Origin: Desulfurococcaceae archaeon
Lineage (GTDB): Archaea; Thermoproteota; Thermoprotei_A; Sulfolobales; Ignisphaeraceae
Length of the DNA stretch: 37,436 bases
NCBI GenBank assembly: GCA_020832925.1
Contig: JAJHRF010000013.1
Coordinates: 1 to 37,436 of the forward strand
Direction: 5' to 3'
Shown here: piece by piece, positions 8,827 through 17,478 of the stretch
Layout: each line of letters opens with the position of its first letter
Numbering within the stretch: the first letter of the stretch is position 1
Made by a program: the position numbers and the translations under genes
Notes under the pieces: generated by a model
Databases searched by the model: none
What the model was told of the DNA's origin: nothing
The model's input: only the letters and a program-made list of their open reading frames with translations

Positions 8827-9936
8827 AACAGGTCTTAATCTATATGCTCTATAAGCTGGGTAAACACCCGCGATAACGCTTACAGCTATACCTAACACTA
8901 GCGCTAGCTTTACGTGAAACAGTGTTATAACTGATGTAAGATTGGTTATAGGTATTACAAAGCTTCTCCTAGGAAAACCTAAAAACCTTGTAGAAGTGCT
9001 AAACCTTAGTATCAACGATATTACTACATACGATAGAGCGATCCCTATAACTATACCCGTACATCCTCCAATACCATCCATTATTACGGATTCTAACAAG
9101 AGGAGCTTGATTACGGAACTGTTCTTAGCACCTATAACCTTCATTATCCCTATCTCTCTCGCCCTCCAAACAACATCTATAGTCATAGTGTTTATAACCT
9201 CGAAAAACTACCGTAACAGCTACGAGACCTATTGATGTGAAGAAATATGTTATAATGTTAACAGTTTCTGTAACCATCTGAACTATTGATGAAGGTACGA
9301 ATAGCGATATTCCCGAAACAGAGTTAGATACCTGTTGAGCTACCTCCTGTACATGGAAAGGATCTACACATTTTACTGGTGTCTGCGATACTTTATCTGT
9401 TAAACCTGTTAGATTTTGAGCCATATCTAGTGGTGTGTAGACAATATACACGGTGAATCTATTAGTAACTCTAAAGATATCTATAACAATAACAATTAAA
9501 TCAGAACTGCTATTGCTGTAGGTAATGGTTATCGTATCGGAATCGATGACATAGTGCTGTATACCTCGAAATCTAGGTATTGCAATGATTGAAATTCTGT
9601 TCTCTGGAAACCTCTCTGACCTAGAGGTATCTCTGGGCTTAAACCTGGAGCAAAAAACTCTACTACCATTATAAACAATTATATCTGTTCCTGATATCCT
9701 TCAAATCATCTCTAAAGATCTCTGGATTGGATTCCTGAAGCAGTGATTATTAACAGAGAAAACATTAACCTAACTCCAAGAACTATACCGCAAATCGTTA
9801 AAATTGATCTAAGCTTTCTCTTACTTATGTTTCTGAAAACTATCGTCAGCGTGTTCAAGGTGAAACCCGTGAAAGTATAGAGATGTGGTATATTTATAAG
9901 GTTTATCCACGTAAGTAGTATAGCTAAACAATACAT
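8827..9936 (-). pseudogene. Decayed FtsX/MacB-type ABC transporter permease
   Basis: The N-terminal part (9936-9712) reads NTLTIVFRNISKRKLRSI…, the classic MacB/FtsX start with its first TM. After frame changes near 9700 the extracytoplasmic domain resumes as SGTDIIVYNGSRVF and runs to about 9200 (…PLDMAQNLTGLTDKV…, then TETVNIITYFFTSIG). Another shift near 9200 leads into NTMTIDVVWRAREIGIMKVIGA and the last TM pair, ending YPAYRAYRLRPVEV. All parts of an ordinary MacB-like permease are present in order but spread over three frames, so it is a recent pseudogene. The intact operon 12272-14918 encodes a distantly similar system. Confidence 0.88.
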
Positions 9937-9984
9937 TGTCGTAGCCTTACTTGTAATTGATAAACATTTACTCGATGTTTATTG

Positions 9985-9994
9985 AAAATATATA
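9985..9994 (+). promoter_or_regulatory. TATA box of the glycosyltransferase gene
   Basis: AAAATATATA is centred about 30 nt before the GTG at 10020. A transcript would begin near 10015, giving a leaderless or nearly leaderless mRNA. Confidence 0.5.
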
Positions 9995-10019
9995 ACGTAG
10001 TCTTGTATTACGAGTAGAT

Positions 10020-11114
10020 GTGGCGTACACTATGTTAGGGTTATCGATTGTTTTACCTACGTTTAATGAAAGAGATAATATTGGTGTTCTGTTTAACGAG
10101 ATTAGATCCAAAGTTAAGGTAGATAGTTACGAGATTCTAGTAGTAGATGATAATAGCCCTGACGGTACATGGGTTGAAGCTCTAGAATACATAGATGAAT
10201 CCGATGTAGTTGTTAGAAGGATTAATATGAAAGGACTTTCGTCTGCTATCATCGACGGCATGCTTTTTTCGTTAGGGAGGTATGTAGTTGTTATGGATGC
10301 TGATTTACAGCATCCACCTGAAGTTATAAACACTATGTTTGAAAAGCTTAGGGAAGATGATTACGATGTAGTTATAGGTTCTAGGTATGTTCCTGGAGGT
10401 GGTGTAGAAGGGTGGAGTAGAACTAGGTTAGTAATATCTAAAGGTGCAACACTTATAGCTAAGCTTCTTCTCCCATATGCAAGAAAGGTCTCTGATCCTA
10501 TGTCCGGTTTCTTCATGGTTAAGAAGGATCTTATAGTGATGAATAGAGGTAGACTCAATCCGCTAGGTTTTAAAATACTTCTAGAGATTTTGGAGAGATG
10601 TGGACCTAGTAAAGTAGTTGAAGTTCCTTACACCTTCAGATCTAGACTCTACGGCAAAAGCAAGCTTAAGACTAGTACAATACTGGAATTCGTTATACAT
10701 GTACTAAAGCTCTCTAGATGGCGACCATTCAAATTCGTTATCGTAGGTTTAAGTGGTGTTATAGTTAATCTAGGTACTTTGTGGCTCATATCTACGCTAT
10801 ACCCACTCTTTACCAATACACTATTCGTAATTGGTAGCGCTATAGCTATAGAGATCAGCATATTATGGAACTTTATACTGCACGAGATCTGGACTTTTAG
10901 CGATAGAAGAGTGGGAAGTTTTGTGAAACGATTAGCTATGTTCCATCTAGCTGTATCACCAGGAGTTGTAGCTCAATATCTTGTAGCTGTACTAACTAGG
11001 TATGGACTATACCTCAATCCATTAATAGCTCAACTAATAGGCATAGCCGTAGGGTTCCCCGTGAATTACGTAATAAGCGAACTCGGTGTTTGGAAAACAT
11101 ATTCAAGGACATAA
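10020..11114 (+). CDS. Polyprenyl-phosphate hexosyltransferase (DPM1-like GT2) fused to a GtrA domain
   Basis: This probably transfers a sugar (mannose or glucose) from a nucleotide sugar to dolichyl phosphate at the membrane, feeding glycan or glycolipid assembly. Residues 1-235 are a GT-A fold: LPTFNERDNI, VVDDNSPDGTW, the metal-binding DADLQHPPE, GSRYVPGGGVEGWSRTR and DPMSGFF, all typical of dolichol-phosphate mannosyltransferase. Residues 235-360 carry four TM segments of the GtrA type (FKFVIVGLSGVIVNLGTLWL, ending NYVISELGVWK). GT2-GtrA fusions are common in archaea. The start is GTG at 10020 or ATG at 10032, and the TATA position allows either. It is divergent from the decayed permease and convergent with the nucleotidyltransferase gene. 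Confidence 0.9.
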   Translation: MAYTMLGLSIVLPTFNERDNIGVLFNEIRSKVKVDSYEILVVDDNSPDGTWVEALEYIDESDVVVRRINMKGLSSAIIDGMLFSLGRYVVVMDADLQHPPEVINTMFEKLREDDYDVVIGSRYVPGGGVEGWSRTRLVISKGATLIAKLLLPYARKVSDPMSGFFMVKKDLIVMNRGRLNPLGFKILLEILERCGPSKVVEVPYTFRSRLYGKSKLKTSTILEFVIHVLKLSRWRPFKFVIVGLSGVIVNLGTLWLISTLYPLFTNTLFVIGSAIAIEISILWNFILHEIWTFSDRRVGSFVKRLAMFHLAVSPGVVAQYLVAVLTRYGLYLNPLIAQLIGIAVGFPVNYVISELGVWKTYSRT

Positions 11115-11147
11115 AAACTTGGCAAGAAACTGTTATGATGATGTATG

Positions 11148-11861
11148 CTAACTATGTTTAGCAATACATAGATCTGGGTAGAGAGTTCTCAATCTCTCTG
11201 AAGCTTCTTCGAGATCTTTTATCGTGTCTATAGACTTCCAGTAAACATCTTTGTATACATACCCTTTGAGGAGCCTTTTACTGGCAAGTAGAGGGAAAGC
11301 TGTTCTCTCAATATCTCCTTTCTCCGGTAGATACTCAAAGATCGTAGGTTTCATAACGTAGACCCCAGCGTTTATTGTATACTCAATAGTTGGTTTTTCA
11401 ACAAACTCCACAATGTATTCGCCATCTAGTTTAACTATCCCGTAAGGACTCCTCATATAGACCAAAGCTATAGCTACAACAGAATTATCTTTCTTAATCA
11501 TCTGGACCATCTCTAAGGGGTTGAGATTTGTAATTATATCTCCATTCACAACTATAAATACATCCTCATTCTTTAAAATATGCTCAGCATTCTTAATAGC
11601 GCCACCGGTACCCAGAGGCTCATCCTCAACAACATAACTTATGTTTACCCCAAACTTCTTACCACTACCGAAATACTCTATAACTTTCTCTTTCGCGTAA
11701 CCAAGGAGAAACACAACCTCTGTTATACCTAAGCTCTTCAGCCACAGAATTTGCCACTCTGCTAAAGGTCTTCCACAAACTTCAACCATAGGCTTAGGCC
11801 TATCCTCAGTTAGAGGTCGAAGCCTTTTACCATAGCCACCAGCGAGAATAACAGCCTTCAT
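11148..11861 (-). CDS. Sugar-phosphate nucleotidyltransferase (GDP-mannose/UDP-glucose pyrophosphorylase-like)
   Basis: This makes a nucleotide-activated sugar from a sugar 1-phosphate and an NTP. The N-terminal signature is MKAVILAGGYGKRLRPLTED, followed by RPKPMVEVCGRPL, with the glycine-rich loop and basic residues that hold the NTP phosphates. EDEPLGTGGAI is the base and sugar pocket, VVNGDI the metal-binding aspartate and FVEKP the second substrate lysine. It is 237 residues long with no left-handed beta-helix domain, so it is a short form. The ATG at 11861 has GGTGG 5 nt upstream; the earlier ATG at 11873 would add only MVVE before the conserved start. The base and sugar specificity is uncertain (mannose-1-P guanylyltransferase is a fair guess). 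It may supply the neighbouring glycosyltransferase. Confidence 0.9.
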   Translation of the reverse strand: MKAVILAGGYGKRLRPLTEDRPKPMVEVCGRPLAEWQILWLKSLGITEVVFLLGYAKEKVIEYFGSGKKFGVNISYVVEDEPLGTGGAIKNAEHILKNEDVFIVVNGDIITNLNPLEMVQMIKKDNSVVAIALVYMRSPYGIVKLDGEYIVEFVEKPTIEYTINAGVYVMKPTIFEYLPEKGDIERTAFPLLASKRLLKGYVYKDVYWKSIDTIKDLEEASERLRTLYPDLCIAKHS

Positions 11862-11972
11862 TTCAACCACCATATAAATTTTATAAGCTTAGGAAATATT
11901 TGTTTTAATTCTGGATGAGCGATCGTCGGGTTGTCTGAGTAGATGATGATTTCACGGACCAGGTGATGTTCT

Positions 11973-12248
11973 TTGGAGAAGAAATGTGTTATATGTGGGA
12001 AACCTATTGAAGATGAAACACAGATGGTTAAATGTACTGTTTGTGGAGCTGTTATGCATAAGTCGTGTTCATCTGATGAAGCTTTACTTGATGCTGAAGA
12101 AAATAACCTCTGCCCTTACGATGCTATGCTAGCCGCTCTCGATTGGTTTGATGCAGTTGTATCAACATATGCAACTACGTTAACTAGCGAGCAGAAGAAC
12201 GACATCGTTGCAAGACTTAAATCGTATATAGGTTTACTGGAAGGTTGA
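11973..12248 (+). CDS. Small RING-like zinc-binding protein
   Basis: The 91-residue protein has paired metal ligands in a RING/PHD-like spacing: C5-x2-C8, C21-x2-C24, H29-x2-C32 and C47-P-Y-D50. A helical C-terminus follows (MLAALDWFDAVVSTYATT…). The start is TTG, with AGGTGAT ending 5 nt before it. Archaeal RING-like proteins are mostly uncharacterised. Some are proposed to act with ubiquitin-like systems, but no such gene lies nearby here. It is convergent with the ABC operon. Confidence 0.75.
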   Translation: MEKKCVICGKPIEDETQMVKCTVCGAVMHKSCSSDEALLDAEENNLCPYDAMLAALDWFDAVVSTYATTLTSEQKNDIVARLKSYIGLLEG

Positions 12249-12271
12249 GGATGAAGATACTTGTTGAAACA

Positions 12272-12955
12272 TCATGAAGCTTCCTTCAGCACCCCATCAT
12301 ACATTAAGTACTTTCTATGCGCATACTCAAGAACTCTAGGATCGTGAGATACGATAACAATCGATGTTTCGAAATCCTTACTTATCCTCAAAATCATCTC
12401 CAGAACTTTCTTAGCGTTCTCCCAGTCAAGATTTGCTGTAGGTTCGTCAGCTAGTAAAAGCGATGGCGTAACAGCTAAAGCTCGTGCTATAGCAACTCTC
12501 TGCTTTTCACCTCCACTCAGATGCTTAACTTTAACGTTCTCTCTACCCAGTAAACCCATGTATTCAAGTAGTCCATGTATCCTGCTCCTCCTTTCCTCAC
12601 CCCCGAGGCCCACGATCATTAACGGGATCTCTATGTTTTCGTAAACTGTTAAATCGTCGATAAGCCCGTAATCTTGCGGAATATAGCTAACAACATTAGT
12701 TCTTAAAGATGCTAACCCATCATCATCTAGAAGTGTTAAGTTATAGCCGTCAACAATCACCTCGCCTTGATCTGGTCTCTCAAGACCTGCTAAAATCTTT
12801 AACAAAGTTGTTTTACCAGCTCCGCTAGGTCCATGAATACATACTATCTCTCCTCTATATACATGGAGATTCACATTCTTTAATACAGCTATCATCCTTC
12901 CACTGATAGAGTAGTACTTCCACACATTTCTGACAATAGCTACAATCCTTCTCAT
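12272..12955 (-). CDS. ABC transporter ATP-binding protein, LolD/MacB type
   Basis: This ATPase of 227 residues has all motifs intact: Walker A GPSGAGKTT, Q-loop SYIPQDYGL, signature LSGGEKQR, Walker B LLLADEPTANLD and H-loop VSHDPRVLEYA. The KQRVAIARAL and DEPTANLD wording places it in the LolD/FtsE/MacB group that works with FtsX-type permeases. The ATG overlaps the upstream stop by one base (TAATG). It is the last gene of the five-gene operon starting at 17071, and its membrane partners are presumably the two gene products just upstream. It probably powers a mechanotransmission or export process rather than classical import. Confidence 0.94.
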   Translation of the reverse strand: MRRIVAIVRNVWKYYSISGRMIAVLKNVNLHVYRGEIVCIHGPSGAGKTTLLKILAGLERPDQGEVIVDGYNLTLLDDDGLASLRTNVVSYIPQDYGLIDDLTVYENIEIPLMIVGLGGEERRSRIHGLLEYMGLLGRENVKVKHLSGGEKQRVAIARALAVTPSLLLADEPTANLDWENAKKVLEMILRISKDFETSIVIVSHDPRVLEYAHRKYLMYDGVLKEAS

Positions 12956-13365
12956 TACTTAAACACCTTGTATATCGGATACGCTGAGTATAGTGTAAAC
13001 AGTACAAAGATTATATCCGTTACAATTGCTACGAGATATAGATTGAGATAACTAAAACAGATAGTGTAAACTAGAGCTAAAGGGATAATCCTTACCGAGA
13101 TGTAGGTCCTTATACAGAAGAAAATTGATCTTTTCCTCATACCTGAAAGTATTAATACTGATAAGTATTGATGTAGAGTCTTTTTATCGGATAGAATTGA
13201 TGTTACTATAGCGAGAAGTGAAAGTACTACCATGTTTATGTATACTATTGACAATGGTGAGAAGATTATGTACATCGATGAAGCTAAAGCATACAGACAT
13301 ACATAAACCATACCTCTACCAGATACTGAGAGTTTTACTGATTTTAGCGCTAACTCTCTATACAA
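12955..13365 (-). CDS. Small multi-TM protein, probable second half of a split ABC permease
   Basis: The protein has about 136 residues with three to four TM segments (MVYVCLYALASSMYIIF, YINMVVLSLLAIVTSIL, then two in the C-terminal half) and a short basic loop LSGMRKRS. Reading the frame from its first ATG (13449) would overlap the upstream gene by 100 nt. A strong GGAGGG ribosome site at 13374-13379 lies 8 nt before a TTG at 13365, cutting the overlap to 16 nt, so I place the start there. It has no family I recognise, but its place between a large FtsX-like protein and the ATPase suggests it contributes the missing TMs of the permease. A frameshifted single permease is the alternative. Confidence 0.65.
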   Translation of the reverse strand: MYRELALKSVKLSVSGRGMVYVCLYALASSMYIIFSPLSIVYINMVVLSLLAIVTSILSDKKTLHQYLSVLILSGMRKRSIFFCIRTYISVRIIPLALVYTICFSYLNLYLVAIVTDIIFVLFTLYSAYPIYKVFK

Positions 13366-14918
13366 ATGAGAAGCCCTCCAGATATCTTTGACAGAACTAG
13401 TCTCTGAATTGAGGATAGAAACAGAGGTGATAGATCTTCTAAACTCCATACATCTACAACTATGTTGTATCTCGTATTACTATCAACTCTATCTATGTAT
13501 ATCTCGACAGAGGCTATTGTTGAAAGAGCTTTCTTGTATATAAGCTCTATACGGATCACGTTAAACCTTTCTTCTCTTACCCCTTCAATCTCTGTAATCG
13601 TAAAGAAGTCATCTCTTAACAACATATCTTTAATACAATTGATTAACGTATCTAAGGGGGCAGAGGTGTCTATGATATAGGTGTAACTCCCTATAGTCTC
13701 TGCATATTCAGACTTAATAATACCTCTAATTCTATTGGATGTTAGTATAGCTAAACCTACAAACGATACAAAGTAGTTCAGCAACGCTATACCGTTAACA
13801 TATCCTAGACATGATGCAATAACTAGCGGTAGTGATGCCATTGAGAATGTTATTATTAATCCTAAGATAACAGCCGATTTAAAGAAATTCTTTGGGATGC
13901 CCAGTATATAGAGATCTCTATACATATCTAGCATTTTTTCAACAAATCCTCCACTAACAGCGTATATAATGATCATAGATATGGCAAAAGATAGAGTTAG
14001 ACCTAGTAAAGTTCTTGATGTCGGTACAAAACTTCTACTTATAACGAGAGCTTTTTCTCCTGAGTTAACAACGATATAATCGAAAACCTCTAAAACTTTA
14101 TCTATATTTGCTTGAATATCTTCAACATGATCAAAACCTATCACCAATGTCTGCACATCTGATCCTTGAAGATGTAACATATCTAATATGTTATTCAACA
14201 TTGGTATCACTAATATTTTCGAGGGATCCTCTATTCTTAAACTTAAACCTCCTATAACCCCTATACTATGAACAAAGTATATCCCTGGAGCTAGCTCTAT
14301 ATCTACCAATTTTGATAAATCTACTCTAACTAGACTAAGGGATGTTTTAAAAATATTAAAAACATGTTCCTCATTCAAAGAACTGCTAACATCTACTACA
14401 GTATAGTTCCCTGATACATATGTACAGATCCTGTTTATCTCCTTCATTAACGTTGAATTACCTATACAGCTTTTTGGTAAACTACATTTAATTGCTAATA
14501 TATAGTAAGAAGTATTACCTAAGTTAAACTCTTTAAATATCTGATACACTATGATGTAGTGATACAGCTTAGGAATAACTTCAGAAGGTACAAAATCTTT
14601 GCTAACCATTAGCAATCTATACTCTGGTTGAAACTCAAGGTACTGCGATGAATATGAAAACGTTGCTGCATAGGCTACTGTCAGCGATAGTATATACATG
14701 GTTAGAAGGATCAGCATTATCTCGGTCGACAGAAAAGCTTTTGTTACGATATTCTTAAGAAGTTTAGATGCTGGTGAAATTAGTTTAAATTCGCTAATCA
14801 TGTCTTCCTCGATAAATCCTCTATACCTAGATAAGATGTATATCACAATACCTACGAAAAGCAATATTATAGGTAGTAAGATTCTGAGTACAGCTATAAT
14901 CATTGCCATTATATTCAC
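13350..14918 (-). CDS. Large membrane protein, FtsX/MacB-like ABC permease component
   Basis: The protein has 522 residues. TM helices lie near residues 5-27 and 57-80, an extracytoplasmic domain spans about 85-300, and three TMs follow at about 305-400 (LLGLTLSFAISMIIIYAVSG, then SAVILGLIITFSMASLPLVI and a third). A soluble domain of about 120 residues ends the protein. The order resembles a MacB-type permease with an added N-terminal TM pair and cytoplasmic tail, but similarity is low and the assignment rests partly on the co-encoded LolD-type ATPase. The GTG start overlaps the OPT-like gene stop (GTGA). Its role is not known. Confidence 0.65.
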   Translation of the reverse strand: MNIMAMIIAVLRILLPIILLFVGIVIYILSRYRGFIEEDMISEFKLISPASKLLKNIVTKAFLSTEIMLILLTMYILSLTVAYAATFSYSSQYLEFQPEYRLLMVSKDFVPSEVIPKLYHYIIVYQIFKEFNLGNTSYYILAIKCSLPKSCIGNSTLMKEINRICTYVSGNYTVVDVSSSLNEEHVFNIFKTSLSLVRVDLSKLVDIELAPGIYFVHSIGVIGGLSLRIEDPSKILVIPMLNNILDMLHLQGSDVQTLVIGFDHVEDIQANIDKVLEVFDYIVVNSGEKALVISRSFVPTSRTLLGLTLSFAISMIIIYAVSGGFVEKMLDMYRDLYILGIPKNFFKSAVILGLIITFSMASLPLVIASCLGYVNGIALLNYFVSFVGLAILTSNRIRGIIKSEYAETIGSYTYIIDTSAPLDTLINCIKDMLLRDDFFTITEIEGVREERFNVIRIELIYKKALSTIASVEIYIDRVDSNTRYNIVVDVWSLEDLSPLFLSSIQRLVLSKISGGLLICIES

Positions 14919-16615
14919 GCTCCGATAGCTGTTAAGAATGTTTCACATATTACAGCTAAGATGCAGCCTACCATAAACATTGTAGAGTATATAATGGTTT
15001 TCTCATGTACTTCTACACCAAGTTCGATAAGAAGTCTTTTAATTATACATATAGCTAAAGCTGATATACCGATATCTGGTGGTAAAGTCATTCCTACAAC
15101 AAATGAGAATAACGGTAGATGTTTGCGAAGACCGATAATTATGAGGATTAAACCTATGAATAATCCTATCGATATTGGTGCCAGGGATGCTGATCCAAGT
15201 TTACCACTATATATAGTGGACATCCACATGATTGTAGGAATCCATCTCGTTAAAGGCATTTGAGGAGAATTAAAACCATAAACATGGAGAAGTACGTTTC
15301 CATATATAAATGTTGCTAAACTACCTACTAGCATTCCGAAACCGAAGTAAGCGAGAGCTTTTACCGAACTGCATTTCAGTAATCTTGAAAATCTGAGCAA
15401 GTTCATAGCGGATCCCCCGACAACTTGAGGCATAGGGATACCTGTATAGGGGTCGAGAATTGCATATGTTAGAACATCTCTAGCTCCGGAGAAGTAGAGG
15501 TATAGAGTTATGAGGGGTAGTAAGGCTTGCGAACCTATACCTGCTTCTCCAACAGTTCTAAGGTTTACAATGATTAAGAGGATGTGCAGGAATACTGCTG
15601 GAAACAGATAAAGTAGAAATGATCTGTAATTAGAGGTTGTGGCTCCTACATAGCCTAGCATTAATAGAAGGGTTACTGCAAGAACTAGTACATTCCTCTC
15701 CATTTTGAGCTTAAATATCATAGATAAACTCGTAGTTAAAACCTTGACGTATACTATCAGGTATACAACTAGCAACAGTATAACTACTCCTACTAATATC
15801 CCAACGATAATTGTTGAGTAGCTTATAAGAGCCTCTTCGAAGTTTACAGCTGGTGGAACCTTTATTTTAAATAAGGATACTGATAAAGGTACAAGGACTA
15901 GATACGTAATTAAAGAACCTGATGACATCATTTTCAAAGGTTCTAGTGGAAGTATGAATAAGAGCCCTATTATAATAGGCCAAAAGGTTAAAGCCAGTGT
16001 TGCACCTGGGATGAAACTTGATAGCAAAGGTGTTAAATCTGATTGAAGAGGATTGCGCATAGCAATCATTTGAAGAGCGAACCCTAGCATGAACATTATC
16101 GCATAGTGCTTTAAACCTATAACCACCTTGCTAAACACCTTTGTCAATATTGCTGAAGCAAATCCTACTGGATACCTAAGCCTTTCTCTCTCGATGAAAT
16201 GCTCTCTAAAAACAAACGCTATCAAAGCTCCACTAAATGATATAAGTGCAAGTGAGACATATATTGGTAAAGCATTATAATCTGGAAAAATACCTGAGAA
16301 CAGGTTTAGAGGTACAGATGCTGATAATCCATAAGCTCTCAATCTGCTTGATAAATAGCTGAGGAAGCCAAACGTTATGTACATTCCAGATGTCAACGTT
16401 GTAGTAATTGTTACTCCAAAAGCTAAAGCTGTAGCTATCACGATATCCTCATCGCTGTACTCTACCTTGAAAAATCTAAATACTATCAACACTAGGAGGG
16501 GTATTACAATTAGCGATACTTCAGCTGTTGTATACCCCGATAACGCATATGTATAGCTATCGATAAAACCTACTACTAATCCTACTGCTAATCCAACCAA
16601 GAAACTTTTTCTCAT
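14915..16615 (-). CDS. OPT-superfamily-like oligopeptide/metal-chelate transporter
   Basis: The protein has 566 residues and about 14 hydrophobic segments. Features resembling the OPT family are the N-terminal G-rich helix with a polar break (VGLVVGFIDSYTYALSGYTT), ERERLRYPVGFASA after the third region (OPT proteins have a similar E-x-LPFP-x-G-x-A stretch), and the end FVVGMTLPPDIGISALAI, comparable to the family's GIGMYLPPSI motif. The assignment is from remembered motifs and is moderate. OPT members carry peptides or metal chelates inward by proton coupling. Here it is coupled by a 4-nt overlap to an ABC permease, an unusual pairing. It is preceded by the small zinc protein gene. Confidence 0.6.
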   Translation of the reverse strand: MRKSFLVGLAVGLVVGFIDSYTYALSGYTTAEVSLIVIPLLVLIVFRFFKVEYSDEDIVIATALAFGVTITTTLTSGMYITFGFLSYLSSRLRAYGLSASVPLNLFSGIFPDYNALPIYVSLALISFSGALIAFVFREHFIERERLRYPVGFASAILTKVFSKVVIGLKHYAIMFMLGFALQMIAMRNPLQSDLTPLLSSFIPGATLALTFWPIIIGLLFILPLEPLKMMSSGSLITYLVLVPLSVSLFKIKVPPAVNFEEALISYSTIIVGILVGVVILLLVVYLIVYVKVLTTSLSMIFKLKMERNVLVLAVTLLLMLGYVGATTSNYRSFLLYLFPAVFLHILLIIVNLRTVGEAGIGSQALLPLITLYLYFSGARDVLTYAILDPYTGIPMPQVVGGSAMNLLRFSRLLKCSSVKALAYFGFGMLVGSLATFIYGNVLLHVYGFNSPQMPLTRWIPTIMWMSTIYSGKLGSASLAPISIGLFIGLILIIIGLRKHLPLFSFVVGMTLPPDIGISALAICIIKRLLIELGVEVHEKTIIYSTMFMVGCILAVICETFLTAIGA

Positions 16616-16642
16616 CTATACCACTACAATTATAACTAAGCT

Positions 16643-17071
16643 CTACTCTCCGCCTTCTCTACGTTCAGATTTCTTTATCTGTTCTTCACCTTGTATAAGT
16701 GGGCGTTTTAAAATATGTTTTATTCTCTCAATTCTTTCAAGAGCATCAAGCCAGTATACTATATCTCTAGCATCTTCATATGTAGACCCCTCCTTATCAA
16801 TCTTCCTAATATACATACCTAAGATTTTAGCTATCCTTTTCTCTAACTCGGTTAAAGCACCTAAAACACCAGCTTCAGCTATCTCTTCCTCAGTTTTAAC
16901 AACCATAACCCTTCCATGTATTGGGCATACAATTTCACCACTTCTTAACTTAAGTAAGGGCGATTTACAGATAGGACATACTTCTGACAAAAGTGTAGCT
17001 CCACTTCGCATCAACTCAACAGCTTTTTTCAACACTAACTCCCTAGTTTCCTTATCTATCTCTTCATCCAT
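16643..17071 (-). CDS. UPF0148 (Sjogren's/scleroderma autoantigen 1-like) zinc protein
   Basis: The 142-residue protein begins with a helix (DKETRELVLKKAVELMRSGATLL). A zinc ribbon follows, EVCPICKSPLLKLRSGEIVCPIHG, with ligands C-P-I-C and C-P-I-H. This is the diagnostic core of the archaeal UPF0148 family and of human ZNRD2. The C-terminal half is charged and helical, ending in a KKSERREGGE tail. No function is established in archaea. It begins the minus-strand operon containing the OPT-like and ABC genes, separated by only about 27 nt from the next gene. Confidence 0.88.
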   Translation of the reverse strand: MDEEIDKETRELVLKKAVELMRSGATLLSEVCPICKSPLLKLRSGEIVCPIHGRVMVVKTEEEIAEAGVLGALTELEKRIAKILGMYIRKIDKEGSTYEDARDIVYWLDALERIERIKHILKRPLIQGEEQIKKSERREGGE

Positions 17072-17204
17072 ACTATCACCATTAAATACCTTACTCTACA
17101 CAAATTATGTATCTTAATAAGCTATATATTAATTTAACGTCAGCAAAACTACTAATATACTCTATAAACTGAAACTATGAAAACCATAGATATGTTTACG
17201 AAAC

Positions 17205-17217
17205 AAAAAATATATAG
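17205..17217 (+). promoter_or_regulatory. TATA box of tRNA-Tyr
   Basis: AAAAAATATATAG lies about 32-44 nt upstream of the tRNA 5' end. It predicts a start near 17238 and a leader of about 10 nt. Confidence 0.65.
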
Positions 17218-17248
17218 CCTAGCAGTAATAATGAAATACATAGTGTAA

Positions 17249-17339
17249 CCCGCCGTAGCTCAGCGGCAGAGCGCCCGGCTGTAGTGAGGCGGGCGTGGAC
17301 ACCGGGTGGTCGGGGGTTCAAGTCCCCCCGGCGGGACCA
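17249..17339 (+). tRNA. tRNA-Tyr (GTA) with a 16-nt intron
   Basis: The acceptor CCCGCCG (17249-17255) pairs fully with CGGCGGG (17329-17335). The D stem is GCTC/GAGC, the anticodon stem CCCGG/CCGGG and the T arm GGGGG-TTCAAGT-CCCCC. The discriminator is A and CCA is encoded. The loop between the anticodon stems is 23 nt. Removing 17285-17300 leaves CTGTAGA with anticodon GTA. The intron sits after position 37, the canonical site. CUGU can pair with GUGG, leaving three-nt bulges AGU and ACA, which is the bulge-helix-bulge cut by the archaeal splicing endonuclease. The C1-G72 pair is the archaeal tyrosine identity element. Confidence 0.97.
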
Positions 17340-17350
17340 CAACCACGTCT

Positions 17351-17370
17351 CCGGATTTTCCGGTATTTTT
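17351..17370 (+). terminator. Possible terminator of tRNA-Tyr
   Basis: A small CCGG-ATTTT-CCGG hairpin (17351-17363) is followed by a run of five T (17366-17370), 12 nt after the tRNA CCA end. Confidence 0.4.
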
Positions 17371-17478
17371 ACTTACGACACAGAAAGATTGTTACAATGA
17401 ATTTAAAATCTTTGGCTTAAGCTAGATAAATACACGAATCTAGCTCTAAATACTGGTTACTGCTGCTCTGTAGATGCT

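Noticed and set aside
8659-9186. A 175-codon frame that looks like a permease fused to an ATPase N-terminus
   Set aside because: It joins the last part of a broken permease to the first part of a broken ATPase, with both remainders found in other frames. It is an accident of decay, not a real fusion.
11911-11967. Possible C/D sRNA upstream of the RING-like gene (CTGA then ATGATGA)
   Set aside because: A good D'/C' pair is present, but no acceptable outer C or D box is found at proper distances, and the region overlaps the ribosome site of the gene.
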